64,000 nucleotides of DNA from Sulfuritalea sp. Its GTDB lineage: Bacteria > Pseudomonadota > Gammaproteobacteria > Burkholderiales > Rhodocyclaceae. The notes under the pieces were generated by a model, which saw only the letters and a list, made by a program, of their open reading frames with translations, was not told where the DNA came from and ran no database searches. The stretch is from the NCBI GenBank assembly GCA_030247575.1, contig JAOTRV010000018.1, forward strand, positions 1-64,000, given 5' to 3'. Position 1 is the stretch's first letter. Every line of letters starts with the position of its first letter. Below, one piece after another: positions 40,187 through 49,618 of this stretch. A program made the position numbers and the translations under genes.

Positions 40187-40852
40187 TTGACTACATCGAT
40201 CACCCTCTGCGGCTTTGCCGTCAGCAACTACTACAACAAGGTCAAGCTCTCCCTGCTGGAGAAGAACGTGCCCTTCACCGAAGCGGTGGTGTATCCGTCG
40301 CAAAAGGAAGAGATACTGGCCGAATCGCCGATGGGCAAGGTGCCCTTTCTGCGGACGCACAAGGGCGTGCTGAGCGAATCGCAGGTGCTCACCGAATTCA
40401 TCGAGGACAGTTGGCCCGAACCGCCGCTCTACCCGCGCGACACGTTCGATCGCGCCCGATGCCGCGAACTGATCGAGCACATCGAGCTGCATCTGGAGTT
40501 GCCGGCGCGCCGGCTGTATCTGGAGGCCTTCTTCGGCGGCACGGTATCAGACGAAGCCAAAAAGGAAGTCGCGCCGCTGCTCGAAAAAGGCCTCCGCAGC
40601 CTGGTCCGGCTGGCCCGCTTTTCGCCCTTCATCGCCGGTGACGCGTTCACCCACGCCGATTGCGCGGCCTGGGTGCATCTGCCCCTCGTCAGTCAGACCA
40701 CGCGCAAGATCTACGAGCGTGATTTCGTCGATGAGTTTCTGCCCCGGGCCAAGGCCTACCTCAAGCTGATCAGCGAACGGCCCCATGCGCAGAAGGTCAA
40801 TGCCGACCGCAAGGCGGCCATGGAAGCCTACATGTCGCGGCCGAAGAAATGA
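40187..40852 (+). CDS. glutathione S-transferase family protein, TTG start
   Basis: A 221-residue GST-fold protein. The N-terminal thioredoxin-like domain (ITLCGFAVSNYYNKVKLSLL, then ESPMGKVPFL with the cis-Pro and SESQVLTEFIED) is followed by an all-helical domain. The start is taken as TTG 40187, one base after the synthetase stop, because GGAG lies seven bases upstream and homologous sequence begins there; ATG 40160 in the same frame would overlap the synthetase by 26 bases. The electrophile is unknown. The ATGA overlap with the next gene suggests coupling. Confidence 0.8.
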   Translation: MTTSITLCGFAVSNYYNKVKLSLLEKNVPFTEAVVYPSQKEEILAESPMGKVPFLRTHKGVLSESQVLTEFIEDSWPEPPLYPRDTFDRARCRELIEHIELHLELPARRLYLEAFFGGTVSDEAKKEVAPLLEKGLRSLVRLARFSPFIAGDAFTHADCAAWVHLPLVSQTTRKIYERDFVDEFLPRAKAYLKLISERPHAQKVNADRKAAMEAYMSRPKK

Positions 40853-41619
40853 GCGATGCCGTCCGCACCGGACTCGCCGATGGCGTGTTCCGGATCGAAA
40901 TGGCGCGGCCGGAGAAAAAGAACGCGCTCACCGGCGCAATGTACCAGGCGATGGCCGATGCGCTGGCCGCCGCAGAAGCCGACCCCGCCGTGCTGGTGAT
41001 CCTGATTTCCGGCGCCGGCGGCAGCTTCACCGCCGGAAACGATCTGCACGACTTCCTGGAAAAGCCGCCTCTGGACGAAAGCGCTCCGGTTTTCCGCTTC
41101 ATCAGGAGCTTCGCCAATTTGCAGAAGCCATTCGTCGCCGCCGTCGAAGGCGTTGCCGTAGGCGTCGGCACCACCATGCTGCTGCACTGCGACCTGGTGT
41201 ATGCAGGGTCCGGCGCGCGCTTCGCCTTGCCCTTCGCCAATCTGGGCCTGACGCCGGAAGCCGCGTCGAGCCTGCTGCTGCCCCTGTGTGCGGGCCACGC
41301 CCGGGCCGCGGAGATGCTGATGCTGGGGGAAGCCTTCTCGGCGCAGCGCGCACTGGAAGTCGGCATCGTCAATGCGGTGCTGCCCGACGGGCAAGTGCTC
41401 GACCATGCGCTCGAGCGCTGCCGAAAACTGGCCGCGCAACCCGCCGCATCGCTACGCCTCACCAAGCAATTGATGAAACGCGCGCAGCAGGCCTTGATCG
41501 ACGACACCATGAACTTCGAAGCCGACGTGTTCAAGCAGCGCCTGGTCGCTCCCGAAGCCAAGGAGGCCTTCGCCGCATTCTTCGAAAAGCGCAAGCCCGA
41601 TTTCTCGAAGTTCAACTAG
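40849..41619 (+). CDS. enoyl-CoA hydratase/isomerase family protein
   Basis: A 256-residue crotonase-fold protein. The oxyanion-hole segments are SGAGGSFTAGNDLHDF and AVEGVAVGVGTTMLLHCDLV. At the position of the second catalytic Glu of hydratases, FANLGLTPEAASSLLL keeps a Glu. It is likely a hydratase or isomerase on the acyl-CoA made by the synthetase two genes upstream. Its ATG overlaps the GST-like stop by four bases. The substrate cannot be named. Confidence 0.87.
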   Translation: MSDAVRTGLADGVFRIEMARPEKKNALTGAMYQAMADALAAAEADPAVLVILISGAGGSFTAGNDLHDFLEKPPLDESAPVFRFIRSFANLQKPFVAAVEGVAVGVGTTMLLHCDLVYAGSGARFALPFANLGLTPEAASSLLLPLCAGHARAAEMLMLGEAFSAQRALEVGIVNAVLPDGQVLDHALERCRKLAAQPAASLRLTKQLMKRAQQALIDDTMNFEADVFKQRLVAPEAKEAFAAFFEKRKPDFSKFN

Positions 41620-41664
41620 CGTCGAAGGAAGGGGCGGGCAGGCTGATAGAATTCGGCTCCCGAT

Positions 41665-41754
41665 GGAAGCGTGGCAGAGCGGTTGAATGCACCGGTCTTG
41701 AAAACCGGCAACGTCGCAAGGCGTTCGTGAGTTCGAATCTCACCGCTTCCGCCA
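41665..41754 (+). tRNA. tRNA-Ser (anticodon TGA)
   Basis: A 90-base class II tRNA with a long variable arm and encoded CCA. The acceptor GGAAGCG pairs with CGCTTCC, the anticodon loop CTTGAAA gives anticodon TGA, and the T loop GTTCGAATC is standard. TAGAAT at 41647-41652 may be the -10 box. Confidence 0.96.
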
Positions 41755-41771
41755 AATGACGTCGGCGCGAA

Positions 41772-42203
41772 TTACTTCAGCATCCACTCGTCGCCGCACT
41801 TGCGGCATTTCGCCCGCAGCCAGACCCCGCCACCGTGATTTTCCAGCGCAGGGTCGCCGCCGTCCGGCAATGGTGCGGGCCCCGAGGACTGCACTTTGAA
41901 CTTGCCATAGGCCTGGCAGCCTGGGCACACAGCCTGCTCGCCGAGGCGCTCGGCGACTTCCATCAGCAAGTGATAGCGCTTCCAGCTGTACAGGGTGACC
42001 GCCAGGCCGCCCAATATCAGCAAGGCCCCGGACATGCGCGACGCGAAACCCGCTCCGGCCACCTCAATCCCGCTGACAAGGACGATGACGCCGAGGAACC
42101 AGATCACCAGCCAGGCGTGGCATTCGATCAGCTGACGCTCGTACCAGCGCCGAAAGCCGTCTGTCCGGATGCGATCGAGGGAAGCCACGACATCTCCTGC
42201 CAT
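41772..42203 (-). CDS. two-transmembrane protein with C-terminal zinc ribbon
   Basis: A 143-residue protein of unknown function. Two hydrophobic segments at about residues 30-48 and 58-72 are followed by a zinc-ribbon-like region with CPGC and CRKC. The short charged N-terminus precedes the membrane part. No enzyme motif is visible. It is convergent with tRNA-Ser and divergent from the Bax-inhibitor-1 gene. ATG 42203 is the only good start, with CAGGAGATG placing GGAG close by. Confidence 0.65.
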   Translation of the reverse strand: MAGDVVASLDRIRTDGFRRWYERQLIECHAWLVIWFLGVIVLVSGIEVAGAGFASRMSGALLILGGLAVTLYSWKRYHLLMEVAERLGEQAVCPGCQAYGKFKVQSSGPAPLPDGGDPALENHGGGVWLRAKCRKCGDEWMLK

Positions 42204-42421
42204 TCCTATGGAATCAGCTTAGACTCACCCCGGCGCGCACGCAACCGCTTTGGCCAAGCGGCCATTCCGTATCCGCCGGACGGCCGAAGCAACCGGGCCG
42301 GCCGGCGATGTTTCGCCGCTATAATCTTTCGCACATTTGGATGCCCGCGCGCGTCGGGAACTCAACGACCCGCCGGCTGTCGAACGCATCGGACTCATCT
42401 CACAGGAGGGCTTCAAAGACC

Positions 42422-43114
42422 ATGGAAAACGTCCATACCTATCCGCAAACTGCGACGCAGGACATTGCCCGAAAGCAGAATCGCGTCCTGCGCAATACCT
42501 ATGCCCTGCTCGCGCTGTCGATGGCACCGACGGTTGCCGGTGCGTTGATCGGTGTGCAGTTGAAATTTTCGTTCCTGGCCGGCAGTCCGTTCATTGCGTT
42601 CCTGCTGTTCCTCGGCGTGGCATGGGGCTTCATGTGGGGTATCGAGCGCACCAAGAACAGCGGCATGGGCGTGGCCCTGCTGCTCGGCTTCACCTTCTTC
42701 ATGGGCTTGATGCTCTCGCGCATACTGCAGGCGGCCCTGGGCTTCGCCAACGGCGGCACCCTGATCGCAATGGCGGCCGGCGGGACGGGGGCCATCTTTG
42801 TCTCGCTGGCCGGCGTCGCCTCGACCACCAAGCGGGATTTCTCCAACATCGGCAAGTTTCTCTTTGCCGGCGTGATCCTGCTGCTGGTGGCGATGGTCGC
42901 CAACATCTTCTTCCAGATCCCCGCCCTGGCGCTGGCGATCTCCGCCATCGGCGTCGTGCTCTTCTCCGCTTACATCCTTTACGACATCAACCGCATCGTG
43001 CAAGGCGGCGAGGATAACTACATCACGGCCGCGCTGGCCGTCTATCTGGATATCTATAACGTCTTCGTCAGCCTGCTGAACCTGCTGCTGATGCTGACCG
43101 GCGAGCGCGACTGA
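42422..43114 (+). CDS. Bax inhibitor-1 / YccA family membrane protein
   Basis: A 230-residue inner-membrane protein with about seven hydrophobic helices, the conserved LRNTYALLALSM first helix and the C-terminal LDIYNVFVSLLNLL typical of the BI-1/YccA/YbhL family. YccA modulates the FtsH protease in E. coli; others are proton-sensitive calcium leak channels. ATG 42422 has CAGGAGGG upstream. TATAAT at 42320-42325 is a probable -10. A strong terminator follows at 43165. Confidence 0.88.
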   Translation: MENVHTYPQTATQDIARKQNRVLRNTYALLALSMAPTVAGALIGVQLKFSFLAGSPFIAFLLFLGVAWGFMWGIERTKNSGMGVALLLGFTFFMGLMLSRILQAALGFANGGTLIAMAAGGTGAIFVSLAGVASTTKRDFSNIGKFLFAGVILLLVAMVANIFFQIPALALAISAIGVVLFSAYILYDINRIVQGGEDNYITAALAVYLDIYNVFVSLLNLLLMLTGERD

Positions 43115-43130
43115 CGCCGGCACAAGCAAG

Positions 43131-43153
43131 AGTCGACGCCGGCGGTACGGCGA
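43131..43153 (+). repeat. dispersed 23-bp repeat, copy 7
   Basis: Intergenic copy lying between the stop of the Bax-inhibitor-1 gene and its terminator hairpin, preceded by GCAAG as at copy 1. Confidence 0.7.
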
Positions 43154-43164
43154 CCAGACAAAAA

Positions 43165-43187
43165 ACGGCGACTTCGGTCGCCGTTTT
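43165..43187 (+). terminator. Rho-independent terminator
   Basis: ACGGCGAC-TTCG-GTCGCCGT (43165-43184) is a perfect 8-bp stem with a stable UUCG tetraloop, preceded by A's and followed by T's. It works for the upstream gene and possibly also in reverse for rlmD. Confidence 0.88.
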
Positions 43188-43243
43188 CCATTATGTCCTC
43201 GCGCTTCGCCGGAACGGCATCCCCGGCGGGATTCAGCGGTCAT

Positions 43244-44542
43244 TCACCTTTCGAACAGGGCGATCGATTCGAGATGCGAGGTATGCGGAAACATGTTGGC
43301 GATGCCGGCCCCGGACAAGCGGTAGCCTTTTTCATGCACCAGCACCGCCGCGTCACGGGCGAGGGTCGCCGGGCTGCATGAGACGTACACGATGCGCTGC
43401 GGCGCTCCTTCGGCCGGCAAGGCCTTGACCACGGCTATCGCACCTTCGCGCGGCGGGTCGATCAGCAACTTGTCGAAGCTTCCCATGGCGGCGAAGCTCT
43501 CCCCGGTCGCCTCGAAGAGATTGGCGACGGCGAACTCACACCGCCCCGCCAATCCGTTGTGCGCGGCGTTTTCCTGCGCGCGCCTGACCAGGGCGGCGCT
43601 GCCCTCGACGCCGAGCACGCGCGCCCCGAGCCGCGCGATCGGCAGGGCGAAATTGCCGAGGCCGCAAAACAGGTCGGCGATCCGCTCGCCGGCCTGCGGT
43701 TTGAGCAGTGCCATGGCGCGGCGCACCAGCATGCGATTGACGCCATTGTTGACCTGGGTAAATTCGGTCGGATGGAACAGGAGTTCGAGGCCGAAATCCG
43801 GCAGCTCGTAGCTCGGCATGGGCGCATCGGCCGGATGAAGCAGGGCTACGGTATCCAGCCCGCCGGACTGCAAATACCAGATGATTCCGCGCGCATCGGC
43901 AAACTGCCGCAGGCGATCCAGATCGTCATGCGTCAATGGCTGCAGATGACGCAGCAACAACACCGTCCGCGGACCGCCCACCGCGACCTCGATCTGCGGC
44001 ATCCGATCCGGCTGCGACATGCCTTCGACCAGGATCTTGAGTGCCGGTATCAGCGCCGACACATGCGGCGGCAGCACGGCGCAGGAATCCATCACCGCCA
44101 CATAGCTGCTGTGCTTTTCGCGAAAGCCGATCAGCGCGCCGCCTTTGCTCGCCACGTAGCGCACCGATAGGCGAGCACGCAGCCGATAGCCCCATGGAGT
44201 GCCGGCGATGGGCGGGAAAAGCTGTTCGGGCCTGAGCCTGCCGACGTGCCACAAGGCATCTTCGAGCACGCGCTGCTTGGCGGCGGTCTGTCCGGGAAGA
44301 TTGAGGTGCTGCATCGAACAACCGCCACAGGTGCCGAAATGCGGACAGGGCGGTGCAACCCGCTGGCTCGAAGCGGTCAGCACACGCAGGGCCCGGGCCT
44401 TTTCGTAGCTCGGTTTGCGGCGATAGCTCTCGTATTCGACCACTTCGCCGGGCAGCGAGCCTTCGATGAAAATCACCTTGCCGTCAACGTGCGCAACGCC
44501 GCGTCCTTCGTGATCCAGGGATTCGATATGTGCAAGCGGCAT
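43244..44542 (-). CDS. rlmD: 23S rRNA (uracil-1939-C5)-methyltransferase RlmD
   Basis: A 432-residue TrmA/RlmD-family enzyme. An N-terminal TRAM domain precedes the iron-sulfur cysteines in [14 protein letters not shown]. The SAM-binding [13 protein letters not shown] and the catalytic Cys in [13 protein letters not shown] follow, with [10 protein letters not shown] between them. The [4Fe-4S] Cys pattern favours RlmD/RlmC over TrmA, and the length fits RlmD. It is divergent from the small gene at 44624; TATAAT at 44580-44585 lies between them. Confidence 0.88.
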   Translation of the reverse strand: MPLAHIESLDHEGRGVAHVDGKVIFIEGSLPGEVVEYESYRRKPSYEKARALRVLTASSQRVAPPCPHFGTCGGCSMQHLNLPGQTAAKQRVLEDALWHVGRLRPEQLFPPIAGTPWGYRLRARLSVRYVASKGGALIGFREKHSSYVAVMDSCAVLPPHVSALIPALKILVEGMSQPDRMPQIEVAVGGPRTVLLLRHLQPLTHDDLDRLRQFADARGIIWYLQSGGLDTVALLHPADAPMPSYELPDFGLELLFHPTEFTQVNNGVNRMLVRRAMALLKPQAGERIADLFCGLGNFALPIARLGARVLGVEGSAALVRRAQENAAHNGLAGRCEFAVANLFEATGESFAAMGSFDKLLIDPPREGAIAVVKALPAEGAPQRIVYVSCSPATLARDAAVLVHEKGYRLSGAGIANMFPHTSHLESIALFER

Positions 44543-44623
44543 GGCGAGTTTCAGGACCCGTTCGACAAAAGGGGCCGATTATAATCGGGCCATGAAGCTC
44601 GGTCGCGTTGCCCATATCCAGCG

Positions 44624-45106
44624 ATGAGTACCGCCTACACGCTGCTTACCAGTGAAGCCGCATACCGTCAGGCCTGCGATACGGTGCTGTCCCTGGCCGA
44701 ACGCGAGATTCTGATCTTCGATCGCGACCTTGCTGCGCTGCGGCTCGAGGAAAGGACGCGCCTTGAAGCACTGGCCGGCTTTTTGCGGGCGGACAGCCTG
44801 CGCAGAATCCGCATGGTGTTGCACGATCCCGGGCCCTTGGAGCGCAATGCGCCGCGCCTGATGCAGGTCATCGTCCGGTTCTCGCAGGCGATCGAGGTGC
44901 GGCAGAGTCCGGACAATCTGCGCCAACTGGCGGACACGCATCTGCTGGCGGACGGACGGTACGCCGTGCGTCGTTTCCATGTCGATCAACCGCGCAGCGC
45001 CCTGATCGTCGATGACCAAGCATACATTCAGCCATGGCACCAGCGCTTCGAGGAACTGTGGGATCTGTCCCTGCCCTGCCTGAGGTTCAACACGACCGGA
45101 CTGTGA
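44624..45106 (+). CDS. conserved hypothetical protein, possibly DUF7931-like
   Basis: A 160-residue protein without signal or membrane segment. It opens TAYTLLTSEAAYRQACDTVL, contains LFRDLAALRLE-like acidic/basic helices (actual text ILIFDRDLAALRLEERTRLE) and ends DDQAYIQPWHQRFEELWD. The layout of an HKD-like fragment (IRMVLHDPGPLERNAP) suggests a degenerate phospholipase-D-like fold, as in DUF7931 proteins, but I am not sure. Function unknown. TATAAT at 44580-44585 may drive it. Confidence 0.55.
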   Translation: MSTAYTLLTSEAAYRQACDTVLSLAEREILIFDRDLAALRLEERTRLEALAGFLRADSLRRIRMVLHDPGPLERNAPRLMQVIVRFSQAIEVRQSPDNLRQLADTHLLADGRYAVRRFHVDQPRSALIVDDQAYIQPWHQRFEELWDLSLPCLRFNTTGL

Positions 45107-45249
45107 GCAGCGACCACGGGCGCCGGTCAGCGTCCCGTGTTGCACCACGCATTATGGTTTGGCGTGATAAAATATTCAGTTGATCGAAATGGAAACGTTC
45201 CGATCAACCAATTGGCCATGTACCTCCATAACGTTAAGGATCTCCTCAA

Positions 45250-45582
45250 ATGAAGCAATCTCTCCTCGTAGTCGCCCTCCTCGCCCTGGCTGTGTCCGCC
45301 TGTGGCAAGACCGAAGCCCCCGCCCCGGCACCCGCTCCGGCACCCGCTCCCGCTCCGGCCGCTGCTCCGGCTCCGGCCGCTGCTCCGGCTCCGGCCGCTG
45401 CTCCGGCTGCCGAAGCTCCGAAGGCTGCTGACGCCGCCGCTCCTGCTGCTGGCGCTGCCCCGGCTGCCGCTCCTGCTGCTGGCGCTGCTCCGGCTGCCGC
45501 TGTTGCCGACAAAGCCAAGGAAGTCGCCGGCGCCGCCGCAAAGGGTGCTGTTGAAGGTGCCAAGGACGCAATGAAGAAGTAA
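45250..45582 (+). CDS. Ala/Pro-rich lipoprotein
   Basis: A 110-residue probable lipoprotein: the signal peptide ends LAVSAC with Cys18 as lipidation site, followed by about 70 residues of Ala-Pro/Ala-Ala low complexity and a basic Ala/Lys helix (VADKAKEVAGAAAKGAVEGA). Pro-Ala stretches act as extended spacers across the periplasm; the C-terminal helix could bind the cell wall or another protein. The coding DNA is made of 18-bp and 30-bp tandem units, so its length may vary between strains. A strong terminator follows. Confidence 0.75.
   Translation: MKQSLLVVALLALAVSACGKTEAPAPAPAPAPAPAPAAAPAPAAAPAPAAAPAAEAPKAADAAAPAAGAAPAAAPAAGAAPAAAVADKAKEVAGAAAKGAVEGAKDAMKK
45346..45498 (+). repeat. coding tandem repeats, 18-bp and 30-bp units
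   Basis: An 18-bp unit coding Ala-Pro-Ala-Pro-Ala-Ala runs for about 3.6 copies at 45346-45411 (45364-45381 and 45382-45399 are identical). A 30-bp unit repeats twice at 45439-45468 and 45469-45498 with one base change. All units keep the reading frame. Confidence 0.85.
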
Positions 45583-45609
45583 TTCTTCACCTGCCTTCGG
45601 GCAAGAAAA

Positions 45610-45634
45610 AGCCAGCCTTCGGGCTGGCTTTTTT
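45610..45634 (+). terminator. Rho-independent terminator
   Basis: AGCCAGCC-TTCG-GGCTGGCT (45610-45629), an 8-bp stem with a UUCG loop, preceded by A's and followed by a T-run. Confidence 0.92.
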
Positions 45635-45673
45635 GTTTTTCGGCAGCGGGATTCCTGATCCTGCCTCGCGCGC

Positions 45674-46435
45674 TCAGAGGTCGCGCCAATCGAATCCTTC
45701 ATTCTGGGTCGCGATGCCGATCCAGTCCGGCGCGCAATCCAGAGCAGCCGACAAGGCCTCCTGCGCCAGCGCGGGGCTGTTGTTCTCCTCCGACAAATGC
45801 GCAGCCACCACGTGACGCAGGGGTGAACGGCTCAGCTGGGACAGCAGGGTCGCCGCCGCCGCATTGTCCAGATGGCCCCAAAGACCGCCGATGCGGCGCT
45901 TCAGAGCCTGCGGATAACTGCCGGCAGCCAGCATCCGCGCGTCGTGATTGCACTCCAGCACCATGGCATCGCAGGCATCGAGCATGGCCACCATATGCGG
46001 CGTGACGTGGCCCGCATCCGTCAGCACGCCCAGCCGTCCGGCACCATCGGTGAGGACGAATTGCACGGGTTCACGGGCATCGTGCGGAACCGGAAACGGA
46101 TGGACGCACACATCGCCGACTGAAAGCGACTGATGGCTGTCGATGAGAGTAACGCATGCATCGGCGCCATCGTCGCGGCAGGCGGCCAAGGTACCGTGGG
46201 TCAGCAGGACGGGCCAGCCAAATCGTCGTGCGCAGGCGAAGACGCCGCCAATGTGATCGGAGTGTTCATGCGTGACCAGTACGGCATCGATATCGCCGGC
46301 AGCCAAACCCAGCCGCCCGAGCCGCCGCGACATTTCGCGCGGACCGAATCCGGCGTCGATCAACAGGCGGGTTTTCCCGGCCTCGACCACCAGGGCGTTG
46401 CCCCGGCTGCCGCTGCCGAGCGAAGCGAAACGCAC
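45674..46435 (-). CDS. MBL-fold metallo-hydrolase, YycJ-like
   Basis: A 253-residue metallo-beta-lactamase-fold protein. MRFASLGSGSRGNALVV is the typical opening of the YycJ/WalJ group, and the zinc motif THEHSDHIGG (HxHxDH) is intact. Later metal ligands are in VLTDAGHVTP and LECNHD. Members are proposed nucleases or phosphodiesterases. It is 17 bases downstream of bamC and probably the last gene of a dapA-bamC-MBL operon, an arrangement seen in other betaproteobacteria. Confidence 0.85.
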   Translation of the reverse strand: MRFASLGSGSRGNALVVEAGKTRLLIDAGFGPREMSRRLGRLGLAAGDIDAVLVTHEHSDHIGGVFACARRFGWPVLLTHGTLAACRDDGADACVTLIDSHQSLSVGDVCVHPFPVPHDAREPVQFVLTDGAGRLGVLTDAGHVTPHMVAMLDACDAMVLECNHDARMLAAGSYPQALKRRIGGLWGHLDNAAAATLLSQLSRSPLRHVVAAHLSEENNSPALAQEALSAALDCAPDWIGIATQNEGFDWRDL

Positions 46436-46452
46436 CTGGCCTGCTTCCGCGC

Positions 46453-47607
46453 TTACTTCAGCTGTTCGTGCAGGAGCCCGAGAATGCGCCTGGAGACGTC
46501 CGACCGATCGACACCTCCCTCGCGGGTCAGTATCTGAACCGTGGTCGACTCGCCCGCCGTCTTGAGGTGGATCCGGTACTGGGCCTGAGCCGGCTTGTCC
46601 GCATCGCTGCCCTTCCAGAACATCAGCTTGGACAGCAAGCCCTTGTCGTCACTCGTCTTCTTACTGTCGAGTTCGGGATCGACGTAGCGCACGAAGTAGA
46701 GCCCCTGCGACCGGTCGCGGTCTTCCACGGTGAAACCGACGCGATCCAGCGCCAGGCCGACGCGACGCCAGGCCCGGTCGAAAGGCTCTTCCAGCAGCAG
46801 GGCTCCCGCGCCATTCTTCTCGCGGGAGAGTTTGGCGCGTTCCTGAGGCTGCTCGGCGGCGACCATGGTCTTGGCGCGCGACTCATCGACACCCAGACGG
46901 ACCATCAGGCGCCGCAACATCTCGGCTTCGAGCTCCGGATCCGCCGGGCGTGGCTGCCATCTCGTTTCGCTCCTGCCTTCGCTGGCAAACACCTCGTACA
47001 TGCCACGATGGCTGATGTAGATTTCAACTGTGCCGGGTTCCGTGCCCTTCTCCAGACGAGTGCGGAACTTGTCGCGTTCCGCCGTCGAATAGAGGCTGTC
47101 GAAGACTTTGCCTATGGTGCCGCGGATGATGTCCTGCGGAATCTTGGCCCGGTTTTCGGCCCAGTCGGTTTCCATGATTCCGGCCTCGGGCAGTTCCACA
47201 TTCACCAGAAAGCCGAGTTCCTGCCAGAATTCCTTGACGCCGGGCCAGAGTTTGTCGGGCGAGCCGCCAACGACGAGCCAGCGTTGCGTGCCGGAACGCT
47301 CGATGCGCATCTTCTCGACCTGGGGCAGCACATCCTGCGCAGTCGTGGTGCGCGCCTGGCCGGCGCGCTCGCTGGAATACGCCGAGTATGTCGCGGAACC
47401 CTTGCTGGCGGAGACATCCGGCACGGCATAACGCTCGTCGCGGCTCTGCTGCGTCAGGTCGGGAGGAATCTCGAGCGGCGGCAGCTTGCTGGCTGACTTG
47501 TACTCGATCTTCTTTGATTCCGGGAGGATGCTGCCGCTACAACCGGCAAGCACGCCGATCAACAGCACGGACACGAACCACGACACCGGCGGGAATGAAT
47601 GATTCAT
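46453..47607 (-). CDS. bamC: outer membrane protein assembly factor BamC (NlpB)
   Basis: A 384-residue lipoprotein of the BAM complex. The signal peptide ends GVLAGC (Cys23 lipidated). It is followed by the unstructured N-terminal segment that contacts BamD (KIEYKSASKLPPLEIPPDL) and two helix-grip domains (about residues 100-215 and 260-375). Longer than E. coli NlpB mostly in the linker. It lies 18 bases after dapA, the classical dapA-bamC pairing. Confidence 0.9.
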   Translation of the reverse strand: MNHSFPPVSWFVSVLLIGVLAGCSGSILPESKKIEYKSASKLPPLEIPPDLTQQSRDERYAVPDVSASKGSATYSAYSSERAGQARTTTAQDVLPQVEKMRIERSGTQRWLVVGGSPDKLWPGVKEFWQELGFLVNVELPEAGIMETDWAENRAKIPQDIIRGTIGKVFDSLYSTAERDKFRTRLEKGTEPGTVEIYISHRGMYEVFASEGRSETRWQPRPADPELEAEMLRRLMVRLGVDESRAKTMVAAEQPQERAKLSREKNGAGALLLEEPFDRAWRRVGLALDRVGFTVEDRDRSQGLYFVRYVDPELDSKKTSDDKGLLSKLMFWKGSDADKPAQAQYRIHLKTAGESTTVQILTREGGVDRSDVSRRILGLLHEQLK

Positions 47608-47625
47608 TGGTTGACGGCTTCCTGA

Positions 47626-48510
47626 TCAGAGGGCGATGCCGGCTTCACGCATGGCAACGCGCAGACGCTCATGGAACTCGGGCGACAAGGGCGTCATCGG
47701 CAGGCGGATGCCGCCGCCGATCAGGCCCATCTGCCGCACGGCCCACTTCACCGGAATCGGGTTTGCCTCGTGAAACAGATTGCGATGCAGGCCCAGCAGG
47801 CGGAAATTCGCCTCCCGCGCAGTCGCCAGATCCCCGGCGACTGCCGCCGCGCACATCTGGTGCATCAGGCGCGGCGCGACGTTCGCCGTCACCGAAATGG
47901 ACCCTTTGCCGCCCAGCAGCATCAGGGCGATGGCAGTAGCGTCATCGCCGCTGTAAACGCTGAAACCCGCCGGGGCACGCTTCAGAAGATCGGAACCACG
48001 CTCGATATTGCCGGTGGCATCCTTGATGCCGACGATGCCGGACACCTGCGCCAGGCGCAGGGTCGTCTCGGTTGCCAGGTCGGCTACCGTGCGTCCCGGT
48101 ACGTTGTAGAGGATCATCGGCAGATCGACCGCTTCCGCAATTGCCTTGAAATGCCGGTACAGCCCTTCCTGCGTCGGCTTGTTGTAGTAGGGCACGACCG
48201 ACAGATGGGCATCGGCGCCGGCCTGCCTGGCGAACCGCGCCAGCTCGATGGCTTCGGCGGTGGAGTTGGCGCCGGTGCCGGCAATCACCGGCATGCGCCC
48301 GGCGACATGCTTCACGGCCGTGTCGATCAGCGCGCAATGCTCTTCGTAGCTCACCGTCGGCGACTCGCCCGTGGTGCCGACGATCACCACGCCATCCGTG
48401 CCTTCGGCGATGTGCCAGTCGAGCAGGCGCTGCAGCGCGGGCAGGTCGAGCGAACCGTCATCCTGCATCGGCGTAAGTATGGCGGGAATGGAACCCTGTA
48501 TGGTCTTCAT
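47626..48510 (-). CDS. dapA: 4-hydroxy-tetrahydrodipicolinate synthase
   Basis: A 294-residue TIM-barrel aldolase of lysine/diaminopimelate synthesis, condensing pyruvate with aspartate semialdehyde. [10 protein letters not shown] binds substrate, the Tyr in ILYNVPGRT and the Schiff-base Lys in VGIKDATGN are present. ATG 48510 gives the normal start [13 protein letters not shown]; the frame extends 16 codons further without homology. Followed by bamC and the metallohydrolase gene. Confidence 0.95.
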   Translation of the reverse strand: MKTIQGSIPAILTPMQDDGSLDLPALQRLLDWHIAEGTDGVVIVGTTGESPTVSYEEHCALIDTAVKHVAGRMPVIAGTGANSTAEAIELARFARQAGADAHLSVVPYYNKPTQEGLYRHFKAIAEAVDLPMILYNVPGRTVADLATETTLRLAQVSGIVGIKDATGNIERGSDLLKRAPAGFSVYSGDDATAIALMLLGGKGSISVTANVAPRLMHQMCAAAVAGDLATAREANFRLLGLHRNLFHEANPIPVKWAVRQMGLIGGGIRLPMTPLSPEFHERLRVAMREAGIAL

Positions 48511-48612
48511 GATCGTATCCGAAACGGGCTGCCGCCAGCGGCAGCCCGGTGAGAGCAAAAGAAGTCGAATTCTAACTGATGGCCATGCGCCGGCACACCC
48601 TGCAATCTTGGC

Positions 48613-49539
48613 TTACAAATCAGCCAGCACCTTGATATGCGTGGCAACGCTGCGCGCCAGCGCCGAAAGTGCGTACCCCCCCTCCAGCAGGGACACGATG
48701 CGCCCCTTGGCCGACTCGCCCGCCAACAGCTTGATTTGTTCCGTGACCCAAGCGTAGTCGGATTCCACGAGGCCCAGCGAGGCCATGTCATCTTCATAAT
48801 GAGCATCGAAACCGGCCGAAATGAAGATCATTTCCGGCTTGAATTCGCGCAGGCGCGGCATCCAGATATCATAGACCACCTGACGGAACTCGTCGCCGCG
48901 CGTTCCGGCTGGCATGGGTACATTGCACATGTTCGGCGCCGGATTTTCGGTTCCGCAATAGGGGTAGAACGGATGCTGAAAGGTCCCGGCCATCAGGACG
49001 CGAGGATCGCCGGCAAAAATTTCCTCGGTGCCGTTGCCATGATGTACGTCGAAATCGATGATCGCGACGCGCGAAAGCCCCCACGCCTCGAGCGCATGCC
49101 TTGCCGCCACCGCAACATTGTTGAAGAAACAGAAACCCATCGCCTTGGCGCGTTCGGCGTGATGACCGGGCGGACGCACCGCACAAAAGGCATTTTCCAC
49201 CTCGCCGCGCATCACCAGATCGGTGGCGAAACAACCCGCACCGGCCGAACGCAACGCGGCCTGCAGGGTGCCCGGCGACATCGCGGTGTCGGGATCAAGA
49301 TGCACGATGCCGTGCGCGGGACTGCTGTTATGCAAATGATCGATGTACTCGCGCGGATGCACGCGGAGCAACTGCTCCACGTCGGCCAGCGGCGCATCGT
49401 GAAACTGGAGATAGGCATCGAGTCCGGAAGCGATCAGGCGGTCATTGATGGCCCCGAGTCGATCCGGACATTCCGGATGGTGGGTTCCCATGTCGTGCTG
49501 CCAGCAGTCGCGGTGGGTAATGAAGGCGGTGTGTGTCAT
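48613..49539 (-). CDS. histone deacetylase-like amidohydrolase
   Basis: A 308-residue arginase/deacetylase-fold protein. The zinc motif DFDVHHGNGTEE, the His pair in PPGHHAERA and GYSF-like region (GFCFFNNVAVAA) are all present, as is the late Asp-containing SAGFDAHYEDD. Bacterial members act as acetylpolyamine amidohydrolases, acetoin-utilisation proteins or lysine deacetylases; which applies cannot be read here. Divergent from the MoxR-like gene with 79 bases between. Confidence 0.88.
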   Translation of the reverse strand: MTHTAFITHRDCWQHDMGTHHPECPDRLGAINDRLIASGLDAYLQFHDAPLADVEQLLRVHPREYIDHLHNSSPAHGIVHLDPDTAMSPGTLQAALRSAGAGCFATDLVMRGEVENAFCAVRPPGHHAERAKAMGFCFFNNVAVAARHALEAWGLSRVAIIDFDVHHGNGTEEIFAGDPRVLMAGTFQHPFYPYCGTENPAPNMCNVPMPAGTRGDEFRQVVYDIWMPRLREFKPEMIFISAGFDAHYEDDMASLGLVESDYAWVTEQIKLLAGESAKGRIVSLLEGGYALSALARSVATHIKVLADL

Positions 49540-49618
49540 GACGGGTGTCTTGCCTGATGAATTACAATGCTTCGCAAACGCATATTATCCACCAAAGCCC
49601 GCGCAAAACCCCCAACCC

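Noticed and set aside
45346-45498. CRISPR or minisatellite outside genes
   Set aside because: The repeats keep frame within a lipoprotein gene and have no spacers.
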